Shown: one piece after another, positions 7,552-15,848 of the stretch
How positions within the stretch are numbered: the stretch's first letter is position 1
How the letters are laid out: each line of letters starts with the position of its first letter
NCBI RefSeq assembly: GCF_014083985.1
Contig: NZ_CP046907.1
Location: 1,310,501 to 1,374,500 of the forward strand
Length of the DNA stretch: 64,000 nucleotides
Direction of reading: 5' to 3'
From: Streptomyces sp. SCUT-3
GTDB taxonomy: Bacteria > Actinomycetota > Actinomycetes > Streptomycetales > Streptomycetaceae
Translations under genes and position numbers: made by a program
The notes under the pieces: model-generated
Databases searched by the model: none
Seen by the model: the letters and a program-made list of their open reading frames with translations, nothing else
What the model was told of the DNA's origin: nothing

Positions 7552-8169
7552 ATGACGGTTTTCCTGACGACCGACCGGATGGTGCTGCGGCCGCTCACCG
7601 AGGCCGACGCGGACCACCTGGCCGCCCTCAACAGTGACCCGGAGGTCATGCGGTTCCTCGACGGGGACGGGCCGCCCTCTCCGGAGACGGTGCGGACACG
7701 GATCCTGCCCCGGCTGATGCGCCGCTGGGCATGGCCGGGAGAACACGGCTACTGGGCCGCCGAGACCGCGGACGGCAAAGGCGCGGGCGGCAAAGGCGCG
7801 GGCGGCGGGGAGTTCCTGGGCTGGTTCGAGTTCCGGCCGCTGGACGAGGACGCCGGGGGCGGAGGCGGCGACGGCGGGACGGTCGAGCTCGGGTACCGGC
7901 TGCGCCGGGCGGCCTGGGGGCGCGGGCTGGCCACCGAGGGGGCCCGGGCCCTGCTGCGCAAGGGGTTCACCGGGCTCGGCGTGGACCGCGTGACGGCCAC
8001 GACGATGGCGGTCAACGTCCGCTCCCGCCGGGTGATGGAGAAGGCCGGCCTGCGGTACGTGCGCACCTTCCACCAGGACTGGCCGCACCCGCTGCCGGGA
8101 TCCGAGCACGGCGAGGTCGAGTACGCGCTGACCGCGCAGGAGTGGCGGCGGGAGGCCCCACCTGCCTGA
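7552..8169 (+). CDS. GNAT family N-acetyltransferase (RimJ/RimL-like)
   Basis: A 205-residue acetyltransferase-3 family protein. It opens TTDRMVLRPLTEADADHLAA and carries the acetyl-CoA loop RRAAWGRGLATEGARALL (Gln/Arg-x-x-Gly-x-Ala type). It finishes with TATTMAVNVRSRRVMEKAGL, the typical 'N..S..vmeKaGl' stretch. A 7-residue Gly/Ala-rich direct repeat (GKGAGGKGAGG) sits in the loop before the core sheet. Start ATG 7552 has GAGG eight bases upstream. It may acetylate a protein N terminus, amino acid or antibiotic; substrate unknown. Confidence 0.88.
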   Translation: MTVFLTTDRMVLRPLTEADADHLAALNSDPEVMRFLDGDGPPSPETVRTRILPRLMRRWAWPGEHGYWAAETADGKGAGGKGAGGGEFLGWFEFRPLDEDAGGGGGDGGTVELGYRLRRAAWGRGLATEGARALLRKGFTGLGVDRVTATTMAVNVRSRRVMEKAGLRYVRTFHQDWPHPLPGSEHGEVEYALTAQEWRREAPPA

Positions 8170-8189
8170 ACGCCGGAGCCGGCGAACCG

Positions 8190-8407
8190 CGTCGGCAAAC
8201 CATAAAGAGAAAAGGGCGAAACAGACAGGTTTTCTACGCTTTGCCACCCCGGTCCCGCCGATGCGCCGGCAGGGCGGCCACCCGGCCGCCGTTGCTCAAC
8301 GGTTGCTCAATTCCCTTGGGAATCAAGGAAGCAGCGTGGGACGATCAGTGACTTGCACCACACTGTGCGTTCCTGTGCCCGCGCGTGTCCGAGGGGAGAC
8401 AAGCAGC
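8190..8407 (+). promoter_or_regulatory. AT-rich promoter region with repeats before the NTPase gene
   Basis: The 238-base gap holds an unusually A-rich stretch (about 8199-8243). It also holds a direct repeat TTGCTCAA (8292-8299 and 8303-8310, 11 bp apart) and a palindrome ATTCCCTTGGGAAT (8310-8323). The ribosome site GAGGGGAGA (8391-8399) precedes the GTG at 8408. Repeats spaced by one helical turn next to a palindrome suggest regulator binding. No convincing -35/-10 pair was identified. Confidence 0.4.
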
Positions 8408-10537
8408 GTGCCCGAACCACCCGAACACCCCGTCGGCATCGAGGGGATAGAGGCGCTCTACCGCGAGTGCCGGCAGCGCGCCGGCAGCACCCGGCGACGG
8501 CTGGAGGGGGACCTGCCGGTCATCGTGCTGGTGGGCCGCCGGGGCAACGGCAAGACCGCCGTGCTCAAGTGGCTCCGGCACCGAGGGTCGCGGCGCCCCT
8601 GCGCGATGTACGACTTCCGCGACGCGGGCGCGGTGCGGCCCCACGAGGTGGCCCGGCAGATCGCCTTCGGCCTGTCCCAGCGCCTGCACCGGCAGCCTCC
8701 GCTGCACTTCCCGCGGCTGCAGCTGGGGCTGCTGGCGGTGGCCCCGGGGCTGACCCTGGACGGCTCCGACGCCCGGCTCGCCGGCGCGCAGCTGCGGGAG
8801 GCGCTGCGGCGCGACGAGGCGCGGGGCCAGTTCGCCGACCAGGTGTCGAACGCGGTCGGGTTCCTGCAGGAGCTCAACCTGCTGCCCGTCCCCGGTGTCG
8901 CGTTCGCGGCGGGCCTGCTCCTGCGCGGCCGGTCGGTGCTGCCCCCCAGGGCCGTGTGGAGGACCGGCCTGGCCTGGTACAGCCGGCACCGCCAGCACGC
9001 GCCGCTGGACGCGCTGGTGCACCTGAACAAGCTGAGCAGGAGCACCTCGCCCGCCGACCTGGCCGAGGTCGACGAGCAGTTGTGCAGGGCCTTCCTCGCC
9101 GACCTGCGCGCCGACTACCGGCGCGGCCGGCGGGACCGCAACTGCACGGTCCTGCTGGACAACGTCGACAGCCCCGGGGGCCGCCCGTTCCTGGACCTGC
9201 TGGTGCGGCTGCGCGACACCGACGCGCAGGACGGCCTGGACCCCGACCCGCTGGTCGTCCTCGCCACCGCCTCGACGATCCGCAGGGTGCCCGGGGTGTC
9301 CTCCGCCGGGCCGGGGCTGCCGCGGATCCGGCAGGCGGAAGCCGTCTCCTACCGGGACTGGGCCGACAGCCGGCCGGCCCGCCCGCACGACAGCACCTGG
9401 CGCTGGTACCCGGTGCAACTGCCCGACCTGACCGCCGCCGAGGTCTCCCGGCTGGGCGCGCGGCTGGCGCCGCGGCTGCCGGAGGCCACCCCGCTGGTGC
9501 ACCGGCTGACCTACGGCCACCCGTGGAGCGTGCACCTGCTGCACGGGGCGGTCTCGGAGATCATCGGCCAGGGCGGCGGCGACCCGGAGCTGCGCAGGAT
9601 CCTGGAGCGGGAGGTGGAGCCGCAGGACGGCGAGGGCGGCACCGGCGCCCCGCACGCCCCGCACGGCACCGGCGCCCCGCACGGCACCGGCGCCCCGCAC
9701 GGCGCGGGCGGCACGGGCGGCGCGGTGCGGCTGGAGCAGTACGCCCTGCACCACCTGCTGCAGGACCTGGGCGACCAGCAGCGCAGGGCCCTCGTCCTGT
9801 GCTCGGCGGCGCGGGAGTTCGACACGGCCACCGACGCCGGGCTGCTGACGCGCTTCACCGAGCAGACCCAGCGGACGCTGGGGCAGGAGGTCCGCTCCCG
9901 GCTGTGGCTCGTCGACCCGGTCCCGGAGGACGCGGGCACCCGCGGCGGCAGGGGGTCCGGCTACCTCCTCGGCCCGGCGGCGCCGCACCTGCTGAGCAGC
10001 GGCCCGGTCATGCACACCTGGCTGCGGCTGCTCCTGCTCGGGGAGCTGGCCGGCCTTCCGGACTCCAGCCCGCTGAACTGGACCACGGCGCACGAGCAGC
10101 TGTGCGGCTGGCACCGGGACCACGACCGGCCCGTGGACGCCCTGTACCACCGGCTGGCGCTCGGCGGGCTCGACGAGGTCGTCGAGCACCTGTCCGCCCG
10201 CATGTGGGAGCTGCCCGGCACCGCGGCCTGGCTGTACGAGCTGTACGCGGTCACCGCGGCCCCGATGCGGCGGCCCGTGGACCCGGAGCTCTCGGCCGCC
10301 GAGCGGGCGGACGCCCTGGCGCGGGAGCTGGCGCCGCGGTCCTTCCGCGACAGCCGCTCCCTCGCCGTGCTGACCGCCGCGCTGTGGCTGGCGGCCGACC
10401 CGCGCAACCGCCTGCCCAACGCCGCTCCCGAACTGAACTACACGATCAGCTCGATGTTCCTGGAACTGGCCGTGACCTCCGACGCCCGCATCGCCGGGCT
10501 GCGGCACGAGGCCGCCCGGTACGACGTCCACATGTGA
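8408..10537 (+). CDS. P-loop (STAND-like) NTPase of unknown function
   Basis: A 709-residue soluble protein. A Walker A motif, VLVGRRGNGKTAVLKWL, lies near residues 39-55 and a Walker B-like CTVLLDNVDSPGG near residue 245. Further on, the region PDPLVVLATASTIRR resembles a sensor strand. The spacing and large helical C-terminal half fit the AAA/STAND signalling ATPases, but no recognised effector or repeat domain was seen. Residues about 410-435 are a low-complexity Gly-Ala-Pro-His insert from an 18-bp DNA repeat. Start GTG 8408 has a strong ribosome site. The next gene, 84 bp on, encodes a membrane-anchored periplasmic-binding-fold protein, so the two may form one sensor system. That link is inference. 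Confidence 0.7.
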   Translation: MPEPPEHPVGIEGIEALYRECRQRAGSTRRRLEGDLPVIVLVGRRGNGKTAVLKWLRHRGSRRPCAMYDFRDAGAVRPHEVARQIAFGLSQRLHRQPPLHFPRLQLGLLAVAPGLTLDGSDARLAGAQLREALRRDEARGQFADQVSNAVGFLQELNLLPVPGVAFAAGLLLRGRSVLPPRAVWRTGLAWYSRHRQHAPLDALVHLNKLSRSTSPADLAEVDEQLCRAFLADLRADYRRGRRDRNCTVLLDNVDSPGGRPFLDLLVRLRDTDAQDGLDPDPLVVLATASTIRRVPGVSSAGPGLPRIRQAEAVSYRDWADSRPARPHDSTWRWYPVQLPDLTAAEVSRLGARLAPRLPEATPLVHRLTYGHPWSVHLLHGAVSEIIGQGGGDPELRRILEREVEPQDGEGGTGAPHAPHGTGAPHGTGAPHGAGGTGGAVRLEQYALHHLLQDLGDQQRRALVLCSAAREFDTATDAGLLTRFTEQTQRTLGQEVRSRLWLVDPVPEDAGTRGGRGSGYLLGPAAPHLLSSGPVMHTWLRLLLLGELAGLPDSSPLNWTTAHEQLCGWHRDHDRPVDALYHRLALGGLDEVVEHLSARMWELPGTAAWLYELYAVTAAPMRRPVDPELSAAERADALARELAPRSFRDSRSLAVLTAALWLAADPRNRLPNAAPELNYTISSMFLELAVTSDARIAGLRHEAARYDVHM
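9638..9700 (+). repeat. Coding 18-bp repeat inside the NTPase gene
   Basis: Three exact copies of GGCACCGGCGCCCCGCAC start at 9638, 9665 and 9683, with a 9-bp partial copy between the first and second. They encode Gly-Thr-Gly-Ala-Pro-His units. The array is in frame and probably expands and contracts by slippage. Confidence 0.85.
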
Positions 10538-10560
10538 CCGGCGGTCCGGCGGACCGCCGG
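10538..10560. terminator. Hairpin immediately after the NTPase stop
   Basis: CCGGCGGTCC (10538-10547) pairs perfectly with GGACCGCCGG (10551-10560) around three bases, beginning at the base after the stop codon. Between two same-strand genes it could attenuate transcription into the binding-protein gene. No T run follows. Confidence 0.5.
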
Positions 10561-10621
10561 ACCGCGCGCCACGCCCGGCAGTGAACCGCCCGCCGGGCAG
10601 CGCACCGAAGGGAGCGCCCCG

Positions 10622-12169
10622 ATGACCCCGTCCAGGTCCGCGCCGGACCCGCTGTCCGCCTTCGACGCCCCCTACGACCCCGTCCCTCCCTGGTGGAGGG
10701 GGTGGCGCGGGACCGTGGCGGTGCTGCTCGTCCTCGCGCTGGCCGCCGCCGGAGCCGTGTGGCTGGCCCTGCCGGAGGACACTTCCTGCGCCGAGGGGGT
10801 GGCGCGGGTCTCCCCGGAGGGGGAGTGCGTCGGGCTGACCGACGGCAGCCACGCCTTCTCCTCCGACCTCGAGCACGTCTTCGGCCTGATCCGGAAGGAG
10901 AACGAGCGGGTCGTGGAGCAGGCCGGCAAGCCCGGCGGGGCGCCGTACGTCAGCGTCGTCTACCTGATGCGGATGGTCCCGGGCCCCGGCGACACCAACA
11001 CCCTCGCCTCCGTCCGGCACGAGCTGCAGGGCGCCCACACCGCCCAGCACCAGGCCAACCACGCCGGGGTGCGCGGCGACTCCCCGCAGATCAGGCTGCT
11101 GCTCGCGCACACGGGGGCGGGCAAGCAGGAGCGGGACTTCACCCTGGAGCGGATCCGGGAGCGCAGGAAGCAGGACCGGATCGTGGCGGTCGCGGGCCTG
11201 GGCACCAGCACCGACGCCACCGAGACCACCGTGCGCCGGCTCATCCGCACCGGGCTCCCGGCCGTCGGCGCGGTGATCACCTCCAACAGCCTGGAGGGGA
11301 TCAACGGCCTGGTGCGGGTCGCCCCCTCCAACGCGGACGAGGCCGCGGCCGCCGCGCACTACCTGAAGGAGTCGCACCCGAGGGCGAAGGTGCTGCTCGT
11401 GCGGGACCGCCGCAAGGACGACCACTACAGCAAGACCCTCGCCGAGTCCTTCGAGAAGAACTTCCCCGCCGACCGGATCGTGCAGCGGATGGAGTTCGAC
11501 TCCTCCCGCAGCAGCGTGTCGACGTACTTCACCATCCAGACGGCGAACCTGTGCCAGGCGAAACCGGACGTGGTCTTCTTCGCCGGCCGCGGGGTCGACC
11601 TGCCCAGGATGCTCAGCCCGCTGTCCGGCCGGCACTGCAAGGACCGCGAGCTGACGGTGGTGTCCGGCGACGACGCCTCGCAGACCGCCCAGGCCGAGGG
11701 GTTCGACAAGGTCACCGACGCGCTGCAGCGGGGCAGGATCCGTCTGGTCTACACCGGGCTGGCCCACCAGGACGCGTGGAAGAAGGAGCCGGGCGCCTTC
11801 GACCCGGTGGCGGTCGGCGTGTTCGGCAAGGACGGCCGCTTCCGGAAGGCGTTCCCCCGCGAGGGGCTCGACGACGGCCAGGCGATCATGGGGCACGACG
11901 CCGTCGTCACCGCGGTCGCCGCGATCCGCGAGGCCACCCGCGGGGTCCCGGCCCAGAAGATCACCGGGAGCGACGTCATGCAGCTGCTGTCCGCCCTCCA
12001 GGGCGAGACCGCCGTGGCCGGCGCCAGCGGGCTGATCAGCCTGGCGCCCAACGGCAGCCCGGTCGACAAGGCGATCCCGGTCATCGAGATAGACGGCCGC
12101 GGCCGGGTGTCCACCGTGGCGGTCTCCTCCCGCACCGGCGAGCCGCCGCGCGGCACCCCCGGCGGGTGA
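10622..12169 (+). CDS. Membrane-anchored type 1 periplasmic-binding-fold protein
   Basis: A 515-residue protein. About 30 residues are cytoplasmic (with PPWWRGWRG), followed by one membrane helix near 31-50 and an extracellular region with Cys56 and Cys69 (spaced to form a disulfide). The rest is a Leu/Ile/Val-binding-type fold: DRIVAVAGLGTSTDATETTV, RTGLPAVGAVITSN, HPRAKVLLVRDRRKDDHY, PDVVFFAGRGVD and DAVVTAVAAIREA. There is no lipobox and no ABC permease or ATPase gene alongside, so it is more likely a receptor than a transporter component. GAAGGGAG lies six bases before ATG 10622. The NTPase gene just upstream is the obvious candidate partner. Confidence 0.75.
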   Translation: MTPSRSAPDPLSAFDAPYDPVPPWWRGWRGTVAVLLVLALAAAGAVWLALPEDTSCAEGVARVSPEGECVGLTDGSHAFSSDLEHVFGLIRKENERVVEQAGKPGGAPYVSVVYLMRMVPGPGDTNTLASVRHELQGAHTAQHQANHAGVRGDSPQIRLLLAHTGAGKQERDFTLERIRERRKQDRIVAVAGLGTSTDATETTVRRLIRTGLPAVGAVITSNSLEGINGLVRVAPSNADEAAAAAHYLKESHPRAKVLLVRDRRKDDHYSKTLAESFEKNFPADRIVQRMEFDSSRSSVSTYFTIQTANLCQAKPDVVFFAGRGVDLPRMLSPLSGRHCKDRELTVVSGDDASQTAQAEGFDKVTDALQRGRIRLVYTGLAHQDAWKKEPGAFDPVAVGVFGKDGRFRKAFPREGLDDGQAIMGHDAVVTAVAAIREATRGVPAQKITGSDVMQLLSALQGETAVAGASGLISLAPNGSPVDKAIPVIEIDGRGRVSTVAVSSRTGEPPRGTPGG

Positions 12170-12268
12170 CGCCGCCGGACGGCCCGGCGCGCACCGTGGC
12201 GGTCCGGGCGGCGGCCGGTGATCCTGGAGGACCGCCGGCCGGGCGGCCTGGAGGAAGGGAGCGCACAG

Positions 12269-14059
12269 GTGGCGTACGAGGTGTGGGCGCCGGAAGCGCG
12301 CCGGGTGGAGGTACGGATCGGCGGCGGCAGCGGCAGCGACCATCCGATGCGGCCCGTCCCCGGCCGGGACGGCTGGTGGCGCTCGGCCGACGGCCTGCCG
12401 CGCGAGCACGGCACCCGGTACGCGTTCCGCCTCGACGGCGGCCCGCCGCGGCCCGACCCGCGCTCGCGCCGCCAGCCGGACGGCCCCGACGGGCCGAGCG
12501 CCGTCGTCGACCACTCCGCCTTCCCCTGGACCGACGCCGGCTGGACCGGGCGCCCCCTGGCCGGCGCCGTGCTGTACGAGCTGCACGTGGGCACCTTCAC
12601 CCCAGAGGGCACCTTCGACGCGGCGGCCGGGCGGCTGGACCACCTGGTGCGCCTGGGCGTCACCCACGTGGAGCTGATGCCGGTGTGCTCCTTCCCGGGG
12701 GTGCACGGCTGGGGGTACGACGGGGTGTCGCCGTGGGCGGTGCACGAGCCCTACGGCGGCCCGGACGGCCTCAAGCGCTTCGTGGACGCCGCCCACGCCG
12801 CCGGGCTGGCCGTCGTGCTGGACGTGGTGCACAACCACCTCGGCCCGTCCGGCAACCACCTCCCCGCCTTCGGCCCGTACTTCACCGACACCCACCACAC
12901 CCCGTGGGGCTCGGCCGTCAACCTCGACGCCCCCGGCTCGGACGAGGTGCGCGCCTACCTGATCGGCAGCGCCCTGTCCTGGCTGCGCGACCACCACCTG
13001 GACGGCCTGCGGCTGGACGCCGTGCACGCCCTCGCCGACACCCGGGCGGTGCACTTCCTGGAGGAGCTGTCGGCCGCCGTCGACGCCCTGTCCGCCTCCC
13101 TGGGCCGCCCGCTGGTGCTCATCGCCGAGTCCGACCGCAACGACCCGCGCACCACCACCGCCCGCGAGGCCGGCGGCCTGGGCCTGCACGCCCAGTGGAA
13201 CGACGACTTCCACCACGCCCTGCACACCGCCCTGACCCGCGAGTCCCGCGGCTACTACGCGGACTTCGCCCGCGCGCCGATGGCCGCGCTGGCCCGCACC
13301 CTGACCGGGGTGTGGTTCCACGACGGCTGCTTCTCCTCCTTCCGCGACCGCGCCCACGGGCGCCCGGTGGACCGGCGCACCACCCCCGCCCACCGGTTCC
13401 TCGGCTACGCCCAGACCCACGACCAGGTCGGCAACCGGGCGGCCGGCGACCGGCTGTCCGCCTCCCTGCCGCCCGGCCTGCTCGCGGCGGGCGCGGCGCT
13501 CGTCCTCACCTCGCCGTTCACCCCGATGCTGTTCATGGGCGAGGAGTGGGGCGCCGGCACCCCGTGGCAGTTCTTCACCGACCACACCGACCCGGAGCTG
13601 GCCGAGGCGGTGCGGCGCGGCCGCAGGCGGGAGTTCGCGGCGCACGGCTGGTCCGAGGGGGACGTCCCCGACCCGCAGGACCCGGCCACCCGGGACCGCT
13701 CCTGCCTGGACTGGTCCGAGCCGGGGCGCGCCCCGCACGCCGGCCTGCTGGAGTGGCACCGCACCCTGCTCGCCCTGCGCCGCGCGCTCCCGGAACTGAC
13801 CGACCCCGACCTGACGGCGGTGTCGGTGGACTTCGACGAGGCCGCCCGGTGGATCACCGTCCGCCGCGGAGAGGTGCGCACCGCCGCGAACCTCTCCGAC
13901 GCGCCCGCCGAGATCCCCCTGGGCGGGGACGTGGGCGGGAACGCGGACGGCGGCTCCGAACTGCTGGCCGCCTTCGCGGACGCCGATGCGGAGGTCCTCC
14001 CGCCCTCCCCCGGAGTCCCTCTGCGCCTGCCGCCCCGCTCCGTCGCCGTCCTGCGCTGA
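12269..14059 (+). CDS. treZ: Malto-oligosyltrehalose trehalohydrolase
   Basis: A 596-residue GH13 enzyme that releases trehalose from maltooligosyltrehalose in the TreY/TreZ route from glycogen. An N-terminal carbohydrate-binding domain (YEVWAPEARRVEVRIGGG) precedes the barrel. Barrel motifs are VVLDVVHNHLG, GLRLDAVHALAD with nucleophile Asp250, LIAESD with acid Glu287, and AQTHDQVGNR with Asp385. FMGEEWGAGTPWQFFTDH is a TreZ hallmark. Start GTG 12269 has AAGGGAG seven bases upstream; a GTG at 12218 would place that site inside the gene. treY and treX are not adjacent, so this is a detached copy or the pathway is dispersed. Confidence 0.93.
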   Translation: MAYEVWAPEARRVEVRIGGGSGSDHPMRPVPGRDGWWRSADGLPREHGTRYAFRLDGGPPRPDPRSRRQPDGPDGPSAVVDHSAFPWTDAGWTGRPLAGAVLYELHVGTFTPEGTFDAAAGRLDHLVRLGVTHVELMPVCSFPGVHGWGYDGVSPWAVHEPYGGPDGLKRFVDAAHAAGLAVVLDVVHNHLGPSGNHLPAFGPYFTDTHHTPWGSAVNLDAPGSDEVRAYLIGSALSWLRDHHLDGLRLDAVHALADTRAVHFLEELSAAVDALSASLGRPLVLIAESDRNDPRTTTAREAGGLGLHAQWNDDFHHALHTALTRESRGYYADFARAPMAALARTLTGVWFHDGCFSSFRDRAHGRPVDRRTTPAHRFLGYAQTHDQVGNRAAGDRLSASLPPGLLAAGAALVLTSPFTPMLFMGEEWGAGTPWQFFTDHTDPELAEAVRRGRRREFAAHGWSEGDVPDPQDPATRDRSCLDWSEPGRAPHAGLLEWHRTLLALRRALPELTDPDLTAVSVDFDEAARWITVRRGEVRTAANLSDAPAEIPLGGDVGGNADGGSELLAAFADADAEVLPPSPGVPLRLPPRSVAVLR

Positions 14060-14193
14060 CGGCCCCGCACCCGTCCGCCGTCCGCCGCCGCGCCGGGCCC
14101 GCCCCGGTACGCCCCGCGCGGAAGGAGACATCCCGGTGCGGACTGTGCGGGCGGTGCGGAATCCCGGTGCCCGGCACCGAACCGCCGTGTACC

Positions 14194-15090
14194 GTGGCGC
14201 TCTTCGGGCGGCGCAGGCCCCCGGAGTCCCGAACGGGTGCCTCCGATGCCCTTCCCGACTCCCCCTTCTCCGACTCCCCCGTCCCCGGCCCACCCGCCGA
14301 CCGCGCCGCGGCCGGGGCCGCCGAGCGGGAACTGCGGGCCGCGGTCGCGCACGTGGCCGAAGTCTTCGCCGGCATGGCCGCCCACCCCGACGAGAAGGGC
14401 TGCTCGTACTGCTGGCCGGAGGAGGAGATCGCCCTGCTCCTCGACCCCGACGCGGCCCTCCCCGACGAACTCGTCGGCGCGGTCGCCCGCGAGGTGGGCA
14501 GCCACTGGGACGACCACCCGGCGGTGGTCCGCCGGATCCTCCCGCGGCTCGTGGTCCTCATGGCCAGCGGGGAGGCGAACACCGTGGGCATGGAGGCGGC
14601 CCAACTGGCCCGGGCCGGCATACCGTCCTGGCCCCGGGAGGAGGCGGGGGCCGTCCGGCGGTTCCTCGACGCCTGGTGGACGGCGACCCTGCGGCACCCC
14701 GACCCGCCGACCCCCGCGTCGGACGTGTTCGAGACCTGCGCCATGGTCTCCGGCACCTTCACCCCCTGGCTCGACCGGTGGGCGCGGGAGCGCGGCCCGG
14801 CGGCCGACGCGCACCTCGGGCTCGCGGTGGACGACTGGATGGACAACCTCTCCTCCGACAGCGGCGTCTGCAGCGGCTTCCACGTCCCCTGGGCGGACGG
14901 CGAGGAGCCGGTCGACGAACTGCGGTCCTGGACGGTGGCGCACGCACCGGACCGGCTCCGCGCCCGCGGCGCCGACCCGGTGACCGTCCACCGCGTCGAA
15001 CTGCTCGCCCTGCCCGAGGAGGAGCGCTGGGAGGAGCGGCACTGGCCCCCGCACCTGTGGCAGGCCCTGCTCGGGGCCCGAAACTCCTGA
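14194..15090 (+). CDS. Conserved hypothetical protein
   Basis: About 298 residues; I do not recognise the family. After a Pro-rich N terminus the sequence reads ELRAAVAHVAEVFAGMAAHP, then EKGCSYCWPEEEIALLLDPD with a CxxC-W motif, then several Leu/Ala-rich helices, and ends PEEERWEERHWPPHLWQALL. No signal peptide or membrane segment. The true start is unclear: GTG 14194 and GTG 14167 are in frame and neither has a good ribosome site, while the strong site at 14121-14127 precedes an out-of-frame GTG. Strong third-position GC bias supports it as coding. Confidence 0.65.
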   Translation: MALFGRRRPPESRTGASDALPDSPFSDSPVPGPPADRAAAGAAERELRAAVAHVAEVFAGMAAHPDEKGCSYCWPEEEIALLLDPDAALPDELVGAVAREVGSHWDDHPAVVRRILPRLVVLMASGEANTVGMEAAQLARAGIPSWPREEAGAVRRFLDAWWTATLRHPDPPTPASDVFETCAMVSGTFTPWLDRWARERGPAADAHLGLAVDDWMDNLSSDSGVCSGFHVPWADGEEPVDELRSWTVAHAPDRLRARGADPVTVHRVELLALPEEERWEERHWPPHLWQALLGARNS

Positions 15091-15185
15091 CGGAGCGCGG
15101 TCCGCAGGCGCGGCCCCGACGGACCGGCCGTGGCCGGCCGTGGCCGGCACGAGCGGGCGCCCCGGACTCCCGCGGGCCGCCGGCG

Positions 15186-15848
15186 TCAGCGGTTGCGCGG
15201 GGTCACCAGGCCGGACTCGTAGGCGAGGATCACGAGTTGGGCGCGGTCCCGGGCGCGGAGCTTGGCCATGGCCCGGTTGACGTGGGTCTTCGCGGTCATC
15301 GGGCTGATCACCATGCGGTCGGCGATCCGGTCGTTGGACAGGCCCTGGGCGACCAGGGCGACGGCCTCGCGTTCGCGGGCCGTCAGGTCCTCCAGCTCCG
15401 GGACGGGACCGGCGTGGAGCGGCTGGGTGACGTACCGGTCGATCAGCCTGCGGGTGATCGACGGCGCGAGCAGGGCGTCGCCGCGCGCGGCGACGCGCAC
15501 GGCGTGCAGGAAGTCCTCCGGCACGACGTCCTTGACGAGGAACCCGGCGGCTCCGGCGCGCAGCGCGTCGAAGACGTACTCGTCGAAGCCGTAGTTGGTG
15601 AGGACGACGACGTGCACCCCGGCCAGGGCCGGGTCCGCGGCGATGCGCCGGGTCGCCTCGATGCCGTCGACGACCGGCATCCGGATGTCGACGAGAGCGA
15701 CGTCGGGCAGGTGCTCCTTCGCCAGGGCCAGCCCCTCCCGTCCGTCGGAGGCCTCGGCCACCACCTCGATGTCGTCCTCGAGGTCGAGGAGCGCGCGGAA
15801 CCCGCTGCGGATCAGCGGCTGGTCGTCGACCAGCAGGACACGGATCAC
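15186..15848 (-). CDS. NarL/LuxR family response regulator
   Basis: A 220-residue response regulator. The receiver spans 1-115, with the acidic pair Asp8-Asp9, phosphoacceptor Asp54 in ALVDIRMP, Thr84 and Lys106 all present. The LuxR-type DNA-binding domain (about 150-215) contains LTAREREAVALVAQGLSNDR and MTAKTHVNRAMAKL. Its ATG overlaps the TGA of the kinase gene by four bases, so both are made from one mRNA. It probably activates its own operon or nearby genes after phosphorylation by the partner; the signal is unknown. Confidence 0.95.
   Translation of the reverse strand: MIRVLLVDDQPLIRSGFRALLDLEDDIEVVAEASDGREGLALAKEHLPDVALVDIRMPVVDGIEATRRIAADPALAGVHVVVLTNYGFDEYVFDALRAGAAGFLVKDVVPEDFLHAVRVAARGDALLAPSITRRLIDRYVTQPLHAGPVPELEDLTAREREAVALVAQGLSNDRIADRMVISPMTAKTHVNRAMAKLRARDRAQLVILAYESGLVTPRNR

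Noticed and set aside
8408-12169. An ABC sugar or amino-acid importer
   Set aside because: No permease or ABC ATPase gene is adjacent, the binding-fold protein is anchored by a membrane helix rather than lipidated, and the NTPase lacks an ABC signature.
12269-14059. Glycogen branching enzyme GlgB
   Set aside because: Length, the FMGEEWGAGTPWQFFTDH segment and barrel motifs fit TreZ better; the GlgB-specific region is absent.
8345-14293. A 5.9-kb open frame on the minus strand
   Set aside because: It is antisense to the NTPase, binding-protein and treZ genes, has an Arg/Gly/Pro-rich composition with no domain, and mirrors their GC-rich third positions.
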